Made by a program: the position numbers and the translations under genes | DNA from: Bradyrhizobium guangdongense | Lineage (GTDB): Bacteria > Pseudomonadota > Alphaproteobacteria > Rhizobiales > Xanthobacteraceae | Direction: 5' to 3' | DNA: 64,000 nucleotides | Assembly: GCF_004114975.1 (NCBI RefSeq) | Contig: NZ_CP030051.1 | Location: 5,642,001 to 5,706,000, forward strand | Notes under the pieces: model-generated | Database searches by the model: none | What the model was told of the DNA's origin: nothing | The model's input: the letters and a program-made list of their open reading frames with translations, nothing else | Shown here: piece by piece, positions 17,102 to 26,819 of the stretch | Layout of the letters: each line of letters opens with the position of its first letter | Numbering within the stretch: the stretch's first letter is position 1

Positions 17102-18103
17102 TCAGTTCATCTTGACGTCGAGTTCCTTGGCAACGAGATCGAGCACCTCCTGCCCGACCCGGCCCTTGGCCCATTTGTAGGTCGGCTGCATCGCCTCCTG
17201 CCAGGCCTTGCGGTCGGCGTCGGTCAGATAGTGCAGCGTGGTCTTGCCGGACTTCTTGATCTCGGCCAGCGCGTCCTCGTTCTCCTGGTGCGCGATCTGG
17301 TTGGTGTAGTCGGTTGCGTCCGCCATCGCCTTCTCGAGCTGGGTGCGGATATCAGGCGGCAGGCCCGACCAGAATTTCGAATTGACGATGACGGCGTATT
17401 GCAGATGCGCATGATAGGACACGGTGATGTCCTTCTGCACCTCGTAGAACTTCTGCGTCAGATAATTGGACGCCGTGTTCTCGCAGCCGTCGACCACGCC
17501 GGTCTGCAGCGCCTGGTAGACTTCCGAGAACGCCATGATCTGCGGGATCGACCCCATCAGGCGGAAGTATTGGTCGGCGATCTTGGATCCGGAGATGCGG
17601 AATTTCAGGCCCTTGAAATCCTCCGGCTTGATCAGCGGCCGGTTCGAGGACACCATGTGGAAACCGTTGTCCCAATAGGCGAGCCCGGTGATGCCCTTGG
17701 TCTCCAGCTTCTGGAACAGCCACTTGCCGACGGTGCCCTTCATCGCGGCGGAATAGGTCGCCTCGTCCTTGAACAGCCAGGGCAGATCGAGCGCCTCGAA
17801 TTCCTTGATCCCGAGCGGGGCGAATTTCGCGGTCGAGGGTGCCAGCATCTGCACCGAGCCGAGCTGCAGCGCCTCGATCTCTTCCTTGTCCTTGTAGAGG
17901 GAGGAGTTCGGATAGACTTCGACCTTCACCTTGCCGTCGGTGTACTTCTCCGCAAGCTCCTTGAACTTCAGCGCGCCCTTCCCCTTCGGGGTGTCGTTGG
18001 CGACGACATGGCTGAACTTGATGACGATCGGGCTCTGGGCCTGGGCAACGGCCGGAGCCAGAGCGAACGCGACCGCAGCGGCCGCAAAGAGCAGTTTGCG
18101 CAT
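17102..18103 (-). CDS. dctP: TRAP substrate-binding protein, DctP type
   Basis: A 333-residue periplasmic receptor. It has a signal peptide (RKLLFAAAAVAFALAPAVAQ, cleavage at AQA) and the TRAP binding-protein fold. LKFRISGSKIADQYFRLMGS supplies the conserved arginine that binds the substrate carboxylate, and SEVYQALQTGVVDGCEN is the other family hallmark. The ATG at 18103 is preceded by GGGGAGG. It resembles the C4-dicarboxylate receptor branch, so succinate, fumarate or malate are the likely ligands, though other organic acids cannot be excluded. It is the first gene of the operon with dctQM. Confidence 0.92.
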   Translation of the reverse strand: MRKLLFAAAAVAFALAPAVAQAQSPIVIKFSHVVANDTPKGKGALKFKELAEKYTDGKVKVEVYPNSSLYKDKEEIEALQLGSVQMLAPSTAKFAPLGIKEFEALDLPWLFKDEATYSAAMKGTVGKWLFQKLETKGITGLAYWDNGFHMVSSNRPLIKPEDFKGLKFRISGSKIADQYFRLMGSIPQIMAFSEVYQALQTGVVDGCENTASNYLTQKFYEVQKDITVSYHAHLQYAVIVNSKFWSGLPPDIRTQLEKAMADATDYTNQIAHQENEDALAEIKKSGKTTLHYLTDADRKAWQEAMQPTYKWAKGRVGQEVLDLVAKELDVKMN

Positions 18104-18319
18104 GAAGGACCTCCCCAACAACCTAGGAAACCGGATTCTTTTTTGTTTTTAGGAATTCAGTAGTGGCAGCAATCCGGACCCCGAACAACTAGACCTAAGC
18201 CCAATTTGCCACAGCGAAGCTATGCCGCAGGCAGGCTAGCTTGACGGCGGTCGCATGCGCAACCCGGCGTTCGCTCGCCCGCGAGGAAGCGAGCGCTTAT
18301 GTCGCATTGCCGAAGGTTG

Positions 18320-19090
18320 TTAACCTTTGCGCTGGGCGACCATGAACAGCCGCCGGAACGGGAACAGGGTCTGCCCCGCCGCATTCTTCGGATACGCCTT
18401 TGCAACCCGCATCCCGTAGGCCGTTTCGAACGCAACCTTCTCGTCGCCCTCGAGCACGTCGAGATAGCGCGTCAGCCAGGTGCCCTTGGTCCATTCCTTC
18501 ACAGGATTTTCGCCTTCCAGCACCTGAAGATATTCGGTCTCCCAGATATCGATATTCTGGGACAGCGGCGCGAGCACGTCGTGATAGAAGGCCGGTCCCT
18601 CGACCGGGGGCGGCGTGACGAGGTGTTCGAGCTTGGATCGCCACGGTCCGTCCAGGGCGGTCTCGCCGATCAGGACATGCGATGGCGCCAGGAAGTTGCG
18701 CGGCATCTGCACGGCAAGGATCCCGCCGGGTGCGACCTTCTCCATGACCGAGGGAAATAGTGCCGCATGATTGGGCAGCCAGTGCAGTGCGGCATTGGAA
18801 TAGACGATGTCGTATTGCTTTGCGGGATGCCAGTGGCCGAGGTCTTCATGTGACCATTCCACATCGGGCGCGGCTTTGCGTCCGGCGGCAACCATCTCGG
18901 CGGAGCCCTCGACGCCGGTCACCGCCGCAGACGGCCAGCGCTCCTTGATCAGTTTTGTCACGTTGCCGGCGCCCGCGCCGAGATCGGCGATCGTGCGCGG
19001 ACCGACATCCGGAATTCGCATCAGCAGGTCCACGGCGGGCCGAAGCCGGTGGCCGGAGAATTTCAGATATTGCTGCGGATCCCAGACCAT
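18320..19090 (-). CDS. tam: Trans-aconitate 2-methyltransferase
   Basis: A 256-residue SAM-dependent methyltransferase. VWDPQQYLKFSGHRLRPAVD is the diagnostic N-terminus of Tam, ADLGAGAGN is SAM motif I, and NAALHWLPNH and GGILAVQMPRN follow in the expected order. Tam methylates trans-aconitate, a spontaneous isomer of the citric acid cycle intermediate cis-aconitate that inhibits aconitase. The start at 19090 is fixed by the conserved N-terminus; the upstream site is weak (AGG only). It is divergent from the SDR gene and reads toward the dctP promoter region. Confidence 0.92.
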   Translation of the reverse strand: MVWDPQQYLKFSGHRLRPAVDLLMRIPDVGPRTIADLGAGAGNVTKLIKERWPSAAVTGVEGSAEMVAAGRKAAPDVEWSHEDLGHWHPAKQYDIVYSNAALHWLPNHAALFPSVMEKVAPGGILAVQMPRNFLAPSHVLIGETALDGPWRSKLEHLVTPPPVEGPAFYHDVLAPLSQNIDIWETEYLQVLEGENPVKEWTKGTWLTRYLDVLEGDEKVAFETAYGMRVAKAYPKNAAGQTLFPFRRLFMVAQRKG

Positions 19091-19232
19091 CGGCCTACGC
19101 CTTTTCTTTTTGGTGTTTCCTTCACTGTCGCTCTTGGTTACCACTGCTTGTCCCGCCCAGGCAATTCGCAAAGCCTGCGAGGCGAGCGGGAAACGAAAGC
19201 AAAAAGCAAGAACCCCAAGAGAGCGTGTGACC

Positions 19233-19976
19233 ATGGACCTCGGCCTGAAATCGAAAACCGCTGTCGTCACCGGCGCGAGCATCGGCATCGGCCGTGCCAT
19301 CGCCAAGGGCTTGGCAGCCGAAGGCGTCCGCGTCGTCGGCGTGGCCCGACGCACCGAGCTGCTCGCCGAGCTGGTGAAGGAGGTCGGAGGCGGCCTGATC
19401 ACCCCGTTCGAGCAGGACGTGATGGCCAAGGACGCCGCGGAGAGGATCACCGCTTTCGCGCTGAAGCAGCTCGGTCATGTCGACATCCTCATCAACAATG
19501 CCGGCGGCAGCCGCCCTCTCCCCGTCGATGCGCCCGACAGCAAATGGGACGAGGCGATCGCGCTGAACTTCACCAGCTACCGCCGCATCGCACATGCGCT
19601 CTTGCCGCAGATGATCGAACGCAAATGGGGCCGCATCGTCAACATCACCGGCAAGTCCGAGCCGGAAGGCCTCAATGCCGCCTTTGCGGCAAAGGCCGCC
19701 GTGCATGCCTGGGCCAAGGGCCTGTCGCGCGAGATCGGCGAGCACGGCATCACCATCAACTGCATCCCGCCCGGCCGCATCATGAGCGAGCAGATCCGCC
19801 GCAACTATCCTGAGGATTATCGCGAGCGTTTTGCCGAGGAAGAGATTCCGGTCGGCTATTGGGGCGAGCCGGAAGACCTCGCCGCCCTCGCCGTGTTCCT
19901 GGCGTCGCCGGTGGCGCGCTACATCACGGGCACGGTGATCCCGGTGGATGGCGGGTTGAGAAGGTATCAGTTCTAG
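19233..19976 (+). CDS. Short-chain dehydrogenase-like protein without catalytic Tyr
   Basis: A 247-residue SDR fold. The cofactor loop TGASIGIG (13-20) and NNAG (88-91) are intact, and the C-terminus GTVIPVDGG is typical. The YxxxK motif is changed: Lys154 is present but residue 150, where Tyr is expected, is Ala, in LNAAFAAKAAVHAW. The Ser region reads NITGKSE. The protein may use another proton donor, have lost activity, or act in binding. The ATG at 19233 fits the family N-terminus but has only a weak AAGAGAG upstream. A copy of the last 3% of the gene lies at 20100-20136. Annotation as 3-oxoacyl-ACP reductase would be unsafe. Confidence 0.85.
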   Translation: MDLGLKSKTAVVTGASIGIGRAIAKGLAAEGVRVVGVARRTELLAELVKEVGGGLITPFEQDVMAKDAAERITAFALKQLGHVDILINNAGGSRPLPVDAPDSKWDEAIALNFTSYRRIAHALLPQMIERKWGRIVNITGKSEPEGLNAAFAAKAAVHAWAKGLSREIGEHGITINCIPPGRIMSEQIRRNYPEDYRERFAEEEIPVGYWGEPEDLAALAVFLASPVARYITGTVIPVDGGLRRYQF

Positions 19977-20007
19977 AGAACGGCGCCCAACCCGCTCGGT
20001 GCCGTCG

Positions 20008-20044
20008 CGTGGGCAAAGGCGCGCTTTCGCGCGCCGTGCCCACG
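20008..20044. repeat. Palindromic repeat, CGTGGGCA type
   Basis: CGTGGGCA and GGCGCGC pair with GCGCGCC and TGCCCACG across a TTTC loop, giving a stem of about 15 bp. A related half-element, GTGGGCACGCCACCCTA, follows at about 20068. This family is dispersed in Bradyrhizobium. It may double as terminator of the SDR gene. Confidence 0.75.
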
Positions 20045-20099
20045 ATCTTTATACTCATTGCCAATAGTGGGCACGCCACCCTACGAGATCTGGCTCCAC

Positions 20100-20136
20100 C
20101 CGGTGGCGCGATACATCACGGGCATGGTGATCCCGG
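20100..20136 (+). repeat. Direct duplicate of the SDR gene 3' end
   Basis: These 37 bases match 19908-19944, inside the SDR gene near its stop codon, at 35 positions. They begin CCGGTGGCGCG and end GGTGATCCCGG in both places. The copy is not in a gene. It looks like the scar of a duplication or of an insertion carrying the gene end, with the palindromic repeat lying between the two copies. Confidence 0.85.
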
Positions 20137-20144
20137 CTTCGCAA

Positions 20145-23100
20145 CTACACGATCACAAAGCTCGATGCGTGCAATTGGCTGATCGCGGTGTCGACGAAAT
20201 CGATCGACCCCGCGTTCGGCGCACTGCCCAGGGCCAGCACGGTCCCGCCATGCCCATCACCCCTCAGCGCGTTCATGATATCGGCAACGGAGTGGTAATT
20301 GCCGACGCCGTTCGCGAGATCGACGACACCCGACACGTCATTGCCAAATCCGGAGATCGTATCGATCTGGTTGCCGGAATTGACAGCGACGATCAGGCCC
20401 GTGCTGTGATCGTTGATGTCGACATGGGCCGGGCCATTGATGATCGCCTGGTTGCCGAACCCGACAAAGTTGAACTGGTCTGATCCGCCATTGGCCGTCA
20501 CGACGTCCAGGCCAATCTGGTTCGTCACGGTCGCCTGGGAGCCGTTGAGCACCACGTGGTTGCCGGTTCCACCCAGTGTGATCGTGTCGTGGCCGGCCCC
20601 GGCGACGACGCTGTCCGCCCCGTTGCCGGCGATGACGGTGTTTGTCCCTGAACCGACGGTGATCTGGTTGACCATTCCGCCGAGATTCACAATGTTGTTG
20701 CCGTCGCCGAGCGTGACGCTGTTGGCGCCGCCTCCGCCCGTGACGAGATCGTTTCCGTTTCCAAGTATGACCGTGTTGCCAAACCCGGAAAGCGTCACCT
20801 GGTCGTTGCCGTTGCCGCCTATCGTTGTGCTGGCGCCGTCGCCCGGATGAGCAACATTGTTGCCGTTGCCCAGCGTGATGTAGTCACCGTATCCGCCGGC
20901 GTCGATGGCGTTGTTGCCGTTCCCGAGCGTCATCATGGTGGCGCCTGTCGATCCCGTCACCGTGATGTTGCCGTCGCCACCTGTGACGCGGTTGCCGAAA
21001 CCCTCCAGATGGACGGCGCTATCGCCGCTCGACACATCGACCGTCCCGTACAGTCCGGCGTAGATCGTGTCGTTGCCGCCATTGCTGTGGATGACATTGA
21101 ACATGCCATAGGCGTGGATGATGTCGTTGCCCGTCGTGCCCTGAATGGTCGCGTAGCCGGATGCCGGGCCGTTGATCACGGTGGGGCCGGCCTGATGCGT
21201 GTCTATGAGGTGTTGATATCGTTGACAGTCAGGCCGACGCTGCTGGTGTCGCTCAGCGTGAACGTGGTCGTCGCGCTGCCGTCTCCGTGAGGCGAAGCGA
21301 CGAAGGTGAGGTCGTGCAGCTCGGCGGTCAGCTGGGCTGCACTGGTCGCCGCCAGTTCGTAGGTCTCGTTTCCGAGCGAGATCAATCCTGCCTCGGACAG
21401 GCTACCAGCCGCGCCCGCGAGGGTGATGATCAGACTATCCATTGCCCCTGCGTTCGGATCTGTGATCGTGACGGCTGCGAACGGATTGATCGCAGCCTCG
21501 TTGCTGGTGGTTTGCCCGGATATGGCTCCCGCGATGGTCGGCAGAGCGGCGGCCGTCAGCAGAATGCCGCCGGCGCCGTCCTTCGTGATCCCGAAATGCG
21601 TGACCGAGGTATCCGCCAGCGTTAAAGTCTCGCTGGCCATGCCGTTGCTGACCGTGAGTTTCGAGCCGGATATGGTCGCCGTTGCGCGGCTGGTATAGGA
21701 CAGCCCGGAAAGATCGATCCGGTCGCCGAGCGAGACGCTCTTGATCTCGCTGACAAAGGTCGCCGCACCCGACGTCAGCCTCTGCTCGAGCTTGAGTGTG
21801 CCTTGTCCGGAGAAGGTGATCGCATCGTCGGAGATCGCGCCCGCCTTGAGGTCGAGCATGCCGCCGGCGATCGTGGTCGCACCGACAATGCCGCCGGTCT
21901 CCACGAACTCCGAGGCCCCAAGATGAATGGTCGAAGCGTTCGCGGTGCCCTGATTGAGCACATCGAGCGTGCCGCCGTTCAGGGTCGTGGAGGTAATGAT
22001 GCCGCCCTCGGAGACGGAGAGGCTTCCTGAATTGAGGATGGTCCCGCTCGCCGCGCTGGCATCGACCGCCGGTGCGTTTGGGTCGTCGGTTACGGGATCA
22101 GGAATCGATCCCGACACCGTCATCACGCCACCATCGATCGTGGTGTTCTTGGCGATCCCCGCCCCGGTCAAGTGCAATTGCCCGCCGCTGTCGACGACAG
22201 CTGAATCGACTTCGCTTCTGATGACGGCGGCGTACATGCCTCCGGGCGAATGATAGACGTTTCTCCCGATGCATTGAGGACGCCGCCAGATTTGACGATC
22301 GTATTGCTTGCAATTCCGCCGTTCGTGAGATTCTGAACGCCGCCGGCATTGACGGTGGTCGACGTGACGATGCCGGTATCGACGTCTTGCTCGCCGCCAT
22401 TGTTGATGGTGGTGTGATCGGCCCGCCCCGGCCCAGGCAAATCGTGGATGTAAACGCCGGTGACGCGCTGAAGCCCGCCTGCGTTGATGGTCGTGTAGCT
22501 CGCGGTGGACTGCAGTCCGACATCCTGTTCGCCGCCATTGATGATCGTGTGGCTGGCGACTCCACCCAGATCGTATTCGCCGACGAGTTGCTTGCCGCCG
22601 GCCGATATCGTGGTGTTCGTGGCAGTGCCGAACACCTTGAACAATATGCCGTTCGCTACGGTGAAGCCGCCTTCGGTGTAGCCATAGTCGGCAACGAAGG
22701 TTGCCCCGCTTTGGAACGTCGTATGGGATAGCGTCGCGCCGGCTTCGGCGAACAGTGTTCCCCCCGCGGCGACGATGCTGTCATTGAGGATACCCCCGTT
22801 CAAAACGTCCAGCGTCACCCCGTTCGCGACAGTAAACCCGCTTTCAATCGTACCGTCGCCGATTTCGAAGGTGCTGCCGGCGTTGAAGACCGTCCCGGAA
22901 AAATGGGCGTTCCCCAGCACAACGAAAACGCCGAATTGATTGACGGTCGTGTTGGTCGCCGTGGCGCCGGCAGACAGTTGCATCGTGCCGTAATTGACCG
23001 TCGTGTCGCTCGCTGTGCCACCGGCATCCACGTTCATCTTGCCGAAATTCTGGAGCATTGTTCCTGATACCAAGGCTCCGTTCGAGACCGTCAGCAGTCC

Positions 23101-23772
23101 AAAACCTTCGACAATGGTGCCGGTCGCCATGCTGGCGTCGACGGCCGGCTGACCGGGAACATTGGCGAACGGATCCGGTATCGATCCCGAGACCGTCATC
23201 ACGCCGCCGTTGACGGTTGCGTTCACGGCGGTCCCGCCGCCGGTGACGTTGAATTCGCCTCCGTAGTTGACGGTTGCACCGGTCGCAACGCTTGGAATCA
23301 CCGGCGGTGGATAGACGGGGGCGATGTCTATGGTTTCACCGGATACGTTGAGAACACCGCCGGACATGACGATCGTGCCGCTGGCGCTGCCGCCCTTCGT
23401 CACGTTCTGGACGCCGCCGGAATTGACCGTGGTCGCCGTTGCGGTGCCCGTATCGATATCCTGCTCGCCGCCGCTATTGATCGTAGTGTGATCGACCGCC
23501 CCGGGCGTCGGACCTTCATGGGCGAATTGGCCAGTGACACGCTGCACGCCGCCTGCGTCGATCGTGGTATAGCTGGCGACGCCGTCAAGGATAACGTCCT
23601 GCTCTCCACCATCGATGAGGGTGTGGGTCGCCGTACTCGTTCCGAAAGATCCGCCGACCGTCTGCAAGCCGCCAGTCAGGATCGTCGTGCTGTCGACGGA
23701 AGCGCCGTAGCTGACATCCATTGTATCGCCATTGTGGAGCGTAACTCCACTGGCGGGAGGAACAACCGTCAT
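20145..23772 (-). pseudogene. Giant AIDA-repeat/glycine-rich secreted protein, broken by two frameshifts
   Basis: Three consecutive open frames (23772-22168, 22237-21203, 21179-20145) join into one protein of about 1,209 residues if one base is restored near 22250 and one near 21205. At the first lesion, adding a G after ACG gives SGETVYHSPGG, which lines up with SGETIDIAPVYPPP in an earlier copy of the same module. At the second, one base turns a stop into NTSIDTHQAGPTVINGPASG. The first 900 residues are AIDA-type adhesin repeats (GGVQNV, TTINSGGEQDV). The last 340 are glycine-rich beta-roll repeats (GNGND) ending IDFVDTAISQLHASSFVIV, a type I secretion C-terminus seen in rhizobial proteins. 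The ATG at 23772 has GGAG seven bases upstream. All three frames stay open, so the lesions are very recent or are sequence errors. Confidence 0.75.
22261..23634 (-). repeat. Two ~100-residue repeat modules inside the AIDA-type gene
   Basis: Residues 47-146 (23634-23335) and 404-504 (22563-22261) of the first open frame are diverged copies. Each runs through HTxIxGGEQDV, ASYTTIxAGGxQRVTG, HTTINxGGEQDxDTG, TTVNxGGVQNxT and GGVLNxSGET in the same order. After each copy comes a segment reaching GGVMTVSGSIPDP, the second time in the shifted frame. The gene therefore grew by duplication of a large multi-repeat block. Confidence 0.8.
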
Positions 23773-24221
23773 CTGAATGCTCCGCGTTTGGTGCCTGGAA
23801 AATCAAACGAGCAAAGCAAAATCATTCGAAGGTCATTCAACCCAACTGCGGCAGTTCAGAATGACTGTCAAGCAACCGATATCTTTCACCGAAGTTTGGA
23901 ACGGATGCTCGTGCGATTTTTAGCTATGAAACTCGTGACGTGTACGTGCGTGCATTTTGCTGGATGAATTTATCAACAGCATGACGCAGCGGCATCGGGT
24001 GAAAGAGTGAAAACGGGAAAGGTGGTCGCGCCGTCATGCGCATCGCCGCCATGGTGACATCGTGCCGGTGTTTTGCCCGACGTGTCAACCTTGCCGGAGC
24101 GATGCGGGTCGAATCCGCACCGGTTGGGAAATCCCTTTGTCGATCAAGGGGGCTTCTACTATGCATGGGGTTGTTTTCGAGTTCCTGCTTCGAGAGCGAA
24201 AGAAAACGCGCCAATGGAAAC
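23773..24221. other. 449-base gap without a recognisable gene
   Basis: This stretch should hold the promoter of the AIDA-type gene. Read on the minus strand there is a TTGACA at about 23874-23869 but no convincing -10 at the right distance. CCCTT..AAGGG near 24132-24149 could form a small hairpin past the dehydrogenase gene, which ends at 24222. No open frame with a ribosome site or family features was found. It looks more AT-rich than its surroundings. Confidence 0.5.
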
Positions 24222-25283
24222 TCACTCCGCCTGCAGGATCTCCGCGATCGCGGCCCCCGCCGCGATCGTACCGAGCGTGCCGCCGACATCGCGCGTCGCC
24301 CTGCCCGCTGCTATCGCCTTCGCCACGGCCGCCTCGATCGCGCGCGCCGCTTCCTCGTAGCGGACGGCGCCGGCCTTCTCGCCATGCCAGGCGAGCAGCA
24401 GCGCGGTCGAGAGGATCAAGGAGACCGGGTTGGCGACGTCCTGCCCTGCGATGTCGGGCGCCGAGCCGTGCGCGGCCTGCGCCATGGCGTAGCGGTCGCC
24501 GACATTGAGCGAGCCGCCGAGGCCGAGGCTGCCGGAAAGCTCCGCGGTGAGATCGGACAGGATGTCGCCGAACATGTTGGTGGCGACGATGACGTCGAAG
24601 CGGTCGGGGCTGCGCACCACATGCGCCATCATGGCATCGACCAGGATGTCGTCGACCGCGAGACAGGGATAGGATTTCGCCGCCTCGCGGCAGATGTCGA
24701 GGAACATGCCGTCGCCGATCTTGAGCACATTGGCCTTGTGCACGACGGTGAGATGCCTGCGCCGTTTCATCGCCAGCCGACAGGCGGCGTGCGCGATGCG
24801 CTCGCAGCACGCCCGCGTGATCCGGCGCAGCGAGATGACGACGTCGGACGTGACCAGGAGCTCGCCATTGCCCTGCTCCATGTTGCGATCGGCGTAAAAC
24901 CCTTCGGTGTTCTCGCGGACGACGACGAGGTCGAAATCGCCGAGCCTGCCCGGTCGGCCTGGATAGGTGCGCGCGGGCCTGATGTTGGCGTAGAGGTCGA
25001 GGTTCTTGCGGAAGTACCTGGACGGATTGATCTCGCCATGCGCCTCGTCCTTGAAGTCGAAAGTCGCGGTCGGCCCCAGGATGAGGCCGTCGGCGCCGCG
25101 GACGATGGCGAGCAGTTCGGGGCGCACCGTGGTGCCCGACAGCTTCAGGCTGGCATGCCCGACCGCATGCTCCTCCAGACGCAGATCGAGCTGGAAGCGT
25201 TCGGAGGCGGCGCGCAGCACGCCCGAGGTTGCGGCGGTGATCTCCGGTCCGATGCCGTCCCCCGGCAGAACGACGATATGCAT
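24222..25283 (-). CDS. Isocitrate/isopropylmalate dehydrogenase family protein
   Basis: A 353-residue NAD(P)-dependent beta-decarboxylating dehydrogenase. HIVVLPGDGIGPEI is the N-terminal family signature, VVVRENTEGFYADRN and the Arg-rich region before it form the substrate loop, and NMFGDILSDLTAELSGSLGL is the PROSITE-type motif with the metal-binding aspartates. HGSAPDIAGQDVANP is the cofactor region. The ATG at 25283 has AAAGGA upstream. It is not a canonical LeuB, and the substrate could be isocitrate, homoisocitrate, tartrate/malate or a related 2-hydroxyacid. It is divergent from a DHA2 transporter gene across a 139-base gap with small palindromes. Confidence 0.85.
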   Translation of the reverse strand: MHIVVLPGDGIGPEITAATSGVLRAASERFQLDLRLEEHAVGHASLKLSGTTVRPELLAIVRGADGLILGPTATFDFKDEAHGEINPSRYFRKNLDLYANIRPARTYPGRPGRLGDFDLVVVRENTEGFYADRNMEQGNGELLVTSDVVISLRRITRACCERIAHAACRLAMKRRRHLTVVHKANVLKIGDGMFLDICREAAKSYPCLAVDDILVDAMMAHVVRSPDRFDVIVATNMFGDILSDLTAELSGSLGLGGSLNVGDRYAMAQAAHGSAPDIAGQDVANPVSLILSTALLLAWHGEKAGAVRYEEAARAIEAAVAKAIAAGRATRDVGGTLGTIAAGAAIAEILQAE

Positions 25284-25321
25284 GGTGATTTCCTTTCCGA
25301 GCGCGGCGACTGACCTTCGCG

Positions 25322-25344
25322 CATACAATGCATGCAAGCATATG
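25322..25344. promoter_or_regulatory. Small palindromes in the divergent promoter region
   Basis: CATA and TATG flank an inner ATGC-N6-GCAT inverted repeat around TGCATGCA. The position between two divergent genes would suit an operator for a shared regulator. No regulator gene is adjacent, so this is weak. Confidence 0.3.
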
Positions 25345-25422
25345 GCTGTGGAAGCCGCCTCAAGCGTAGTACATGGCCTGGGATCATCGAGGCCAAAACC
25401 GCCGGAGCGAAGCGCTGAGGCA

Positions 25423-26811
25423 ATGACATCAACGTTACCTGCCGCTGCGCGTAAGCCCGATCATCACGCTGCCGACGGCCTGCCGGCCGAGCAGCGCCGC
25501 TGGGCGATCGCCGCGATCTTCACGGCGCTGGCGATGGCCTCGCTCGATACCGCGATCGCCAACATCGCGCTGCCCGCCATTGCCGCCGACCTGCATGTCA
25601 GCCCCGAGCAGTCGGTCTGGGTGGTCAACGTCTACCAGATCGCGCTGGTGGCGACGCTCTTGCCGCTCGGGGCGCTCGGCGAGATCGTCGGGCACCAGCG
25701 CATCTATCTCGGCGGCCTCGTGCTGTTCACCATCGCCTCGCTGCTCTGCGCGGTGGCGTGGTCGCTGGACAGCCTGCTGGTCGCGCGCACGCTGCAGGGC
25801 TTGGGTGCCAGCGGCATCATGAGCGTCAACACCGCGCTGGTGCGCTTCGTCTACCCCGGCCGGATGCAGGGCCGCGGCTTCGGCCACAACGCGCTGGTGG
25901 TCGCCACCGCCTTCACTTTCGGCCCGTCGATCGCCTCCGCCATCCTCGCGGTCGGCCCTTGGCCGTGGCTGTTCGCGGTCAACATTCCCTTCGGCCTCGT
26001 CGCAACCGGCATCGGCTTTGCGATGCTGCCGAAGACGCCGCGCGCCGATCACGGTTTCGATTTCCTCGGCGCGCTGCTCGCCGCCGTCTGCCTCGGCCTG
26101 TTCATCACGGGTATCGGCAGCGCCGCGCACAATCTGTCGCCGGCTCTGGTGGGCATCGAGTTGATCACGGCGCTCGCGCTCGGCTTCATCCTGACGCGAC
26201 GTCACGCCGATCATCCGGCGCCGATGCTGCCGATCGATTTGTTCAGCCGGCCGATGTTCGCGCTGTCAGCGGCGACCGCGGTCTGCTCCTTCGCCGTGCA
26301 AGGCCTCGCCTTCGTCTCGCTGCCATTCTATTTCGAGGATGTGCTGGGGCGCTCGCAGGTCGAGACCGGCTTCTTCATGACGCCGTGGCCGCTGGTGGTC
26401 GGCATCATGGCGCCGATCGCGGGGCGCCTCTCCGACCGCCATCCGGTCGGCCTGCTCGGCGGCGTCGGCCTCATCCTGCTCGGCCTCGGCATGGCGCTGC
26501 TCGCGCTGCTTCCGGCGAATCCCGGCATCCCCGACATCGTCTGGCGAATCGTGATCTGCGGCATGGGGTTCGGCTTCTTCCAGGCGCCGAACATGAAGGC
26601 GATCATGTCGAGCGCGCCGCCGCACCGCGGCGGCAGTGCCTCGGGCATCGTCGCCACGGCACGCCTGACCGGACAGACCACCGGCGCGGCGCTCGCCGCC
26701 GCTTGCTTTGCGTTCGCCGGCCATGACGGCGCCACCGTGGCGCTGGCGCTGGGTGCAGGCTTTGCCGCGCTCGGCAGCGTGATGAGCTTTTTGCGGCTGG
26801 CGGTGAAGTAA
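25423..26811 (+). CDS. DHA2-family MFS efflux transporter
   Basis: A 462-residue inner-membrane protein with about fourteen hydrophobic segments. Motif D1 is LDTAIANIALPAIAADL, and WVVNVYQIALVATLLPLGAL followed by GEIVGHQRIYLGG corresponds to motif A. The C-motif region of antiporters is partly visible in segment 5. It should exchange protons for a drug or metabolite. The ATG at 25423 is preceded by GAGG at a short distance; a longer in-frame start would add a non-conserved extension. The facing gene on the minus strand ends only eight bases after this stop. Confidence 0.88.
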   Translation: MTSTLPAAARKPDHHAADGLPAEQRRWAIAAIFTALAMASLDTAIANIALPAIAADLHVSPEQSVWVVNVYQIALVATLLPLGALGEIVGHQRIYLGGLVLFTIASLLCAVAWSLDSLLVARTLQGLGASGIMSVNTALVRFVYPGRMQGRGFGHNALVVATAFTFGPSIASAILAVGPWPWLFAVNIPFGLVATGIGFAMLPKTPRADHGFDFLGALLAAVCLGLFITGIGSAAHNLSPALVGIELITALALGFILTRRHADHPAPMLPIDLFSRPMFALSAATAVCSFAVQGLAFVSLPFYFEDVLGRSQVETGFFMTPWPLVVGIMAPIAGRLSDRHPVGLLGGVGLILLGLGMALLALLPANPGIPDIVWRIVICGMGFGFFQAPNMKAIMSSAPPHRGGSASGIVATARLTGQTTGAALAAACFAFAGHDGATVALALGAGFAALGSVMSFLRLAVK

Positions 26812-26819
26812 ACCGGCTT

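Noticed and set aside
14976..17180. Long plus-strand frame rich in Asp, His, Arg and Gln opposite dctQM
   Set aside because: Composition is that expected from antisense of a membrane protein gene; no ribosome site or motif.
18168..18184. GG-N10-GC spacing like a sigma-54 promoter ahead of dctP
   Set aside because: The -24 half does not match TGGCAC and no activator site is visible; the spacing alone is common in GC-rich DNA.
22168..22237. Overlap of two open frames as separate overlapping genes
   Set aside because: The second frame has no ribosome site at its ATG and continues the repeat pattern of the first when one base is added, so a frameshift explains it better.
24107..24124. Sequence resembling a tRNA T-arm (GCGGGTCGAATCCGC)
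   Set aside because: No anticodon arm, D-arm or acceptor stem surrounds it in the right spacing, and the loop is one base short.
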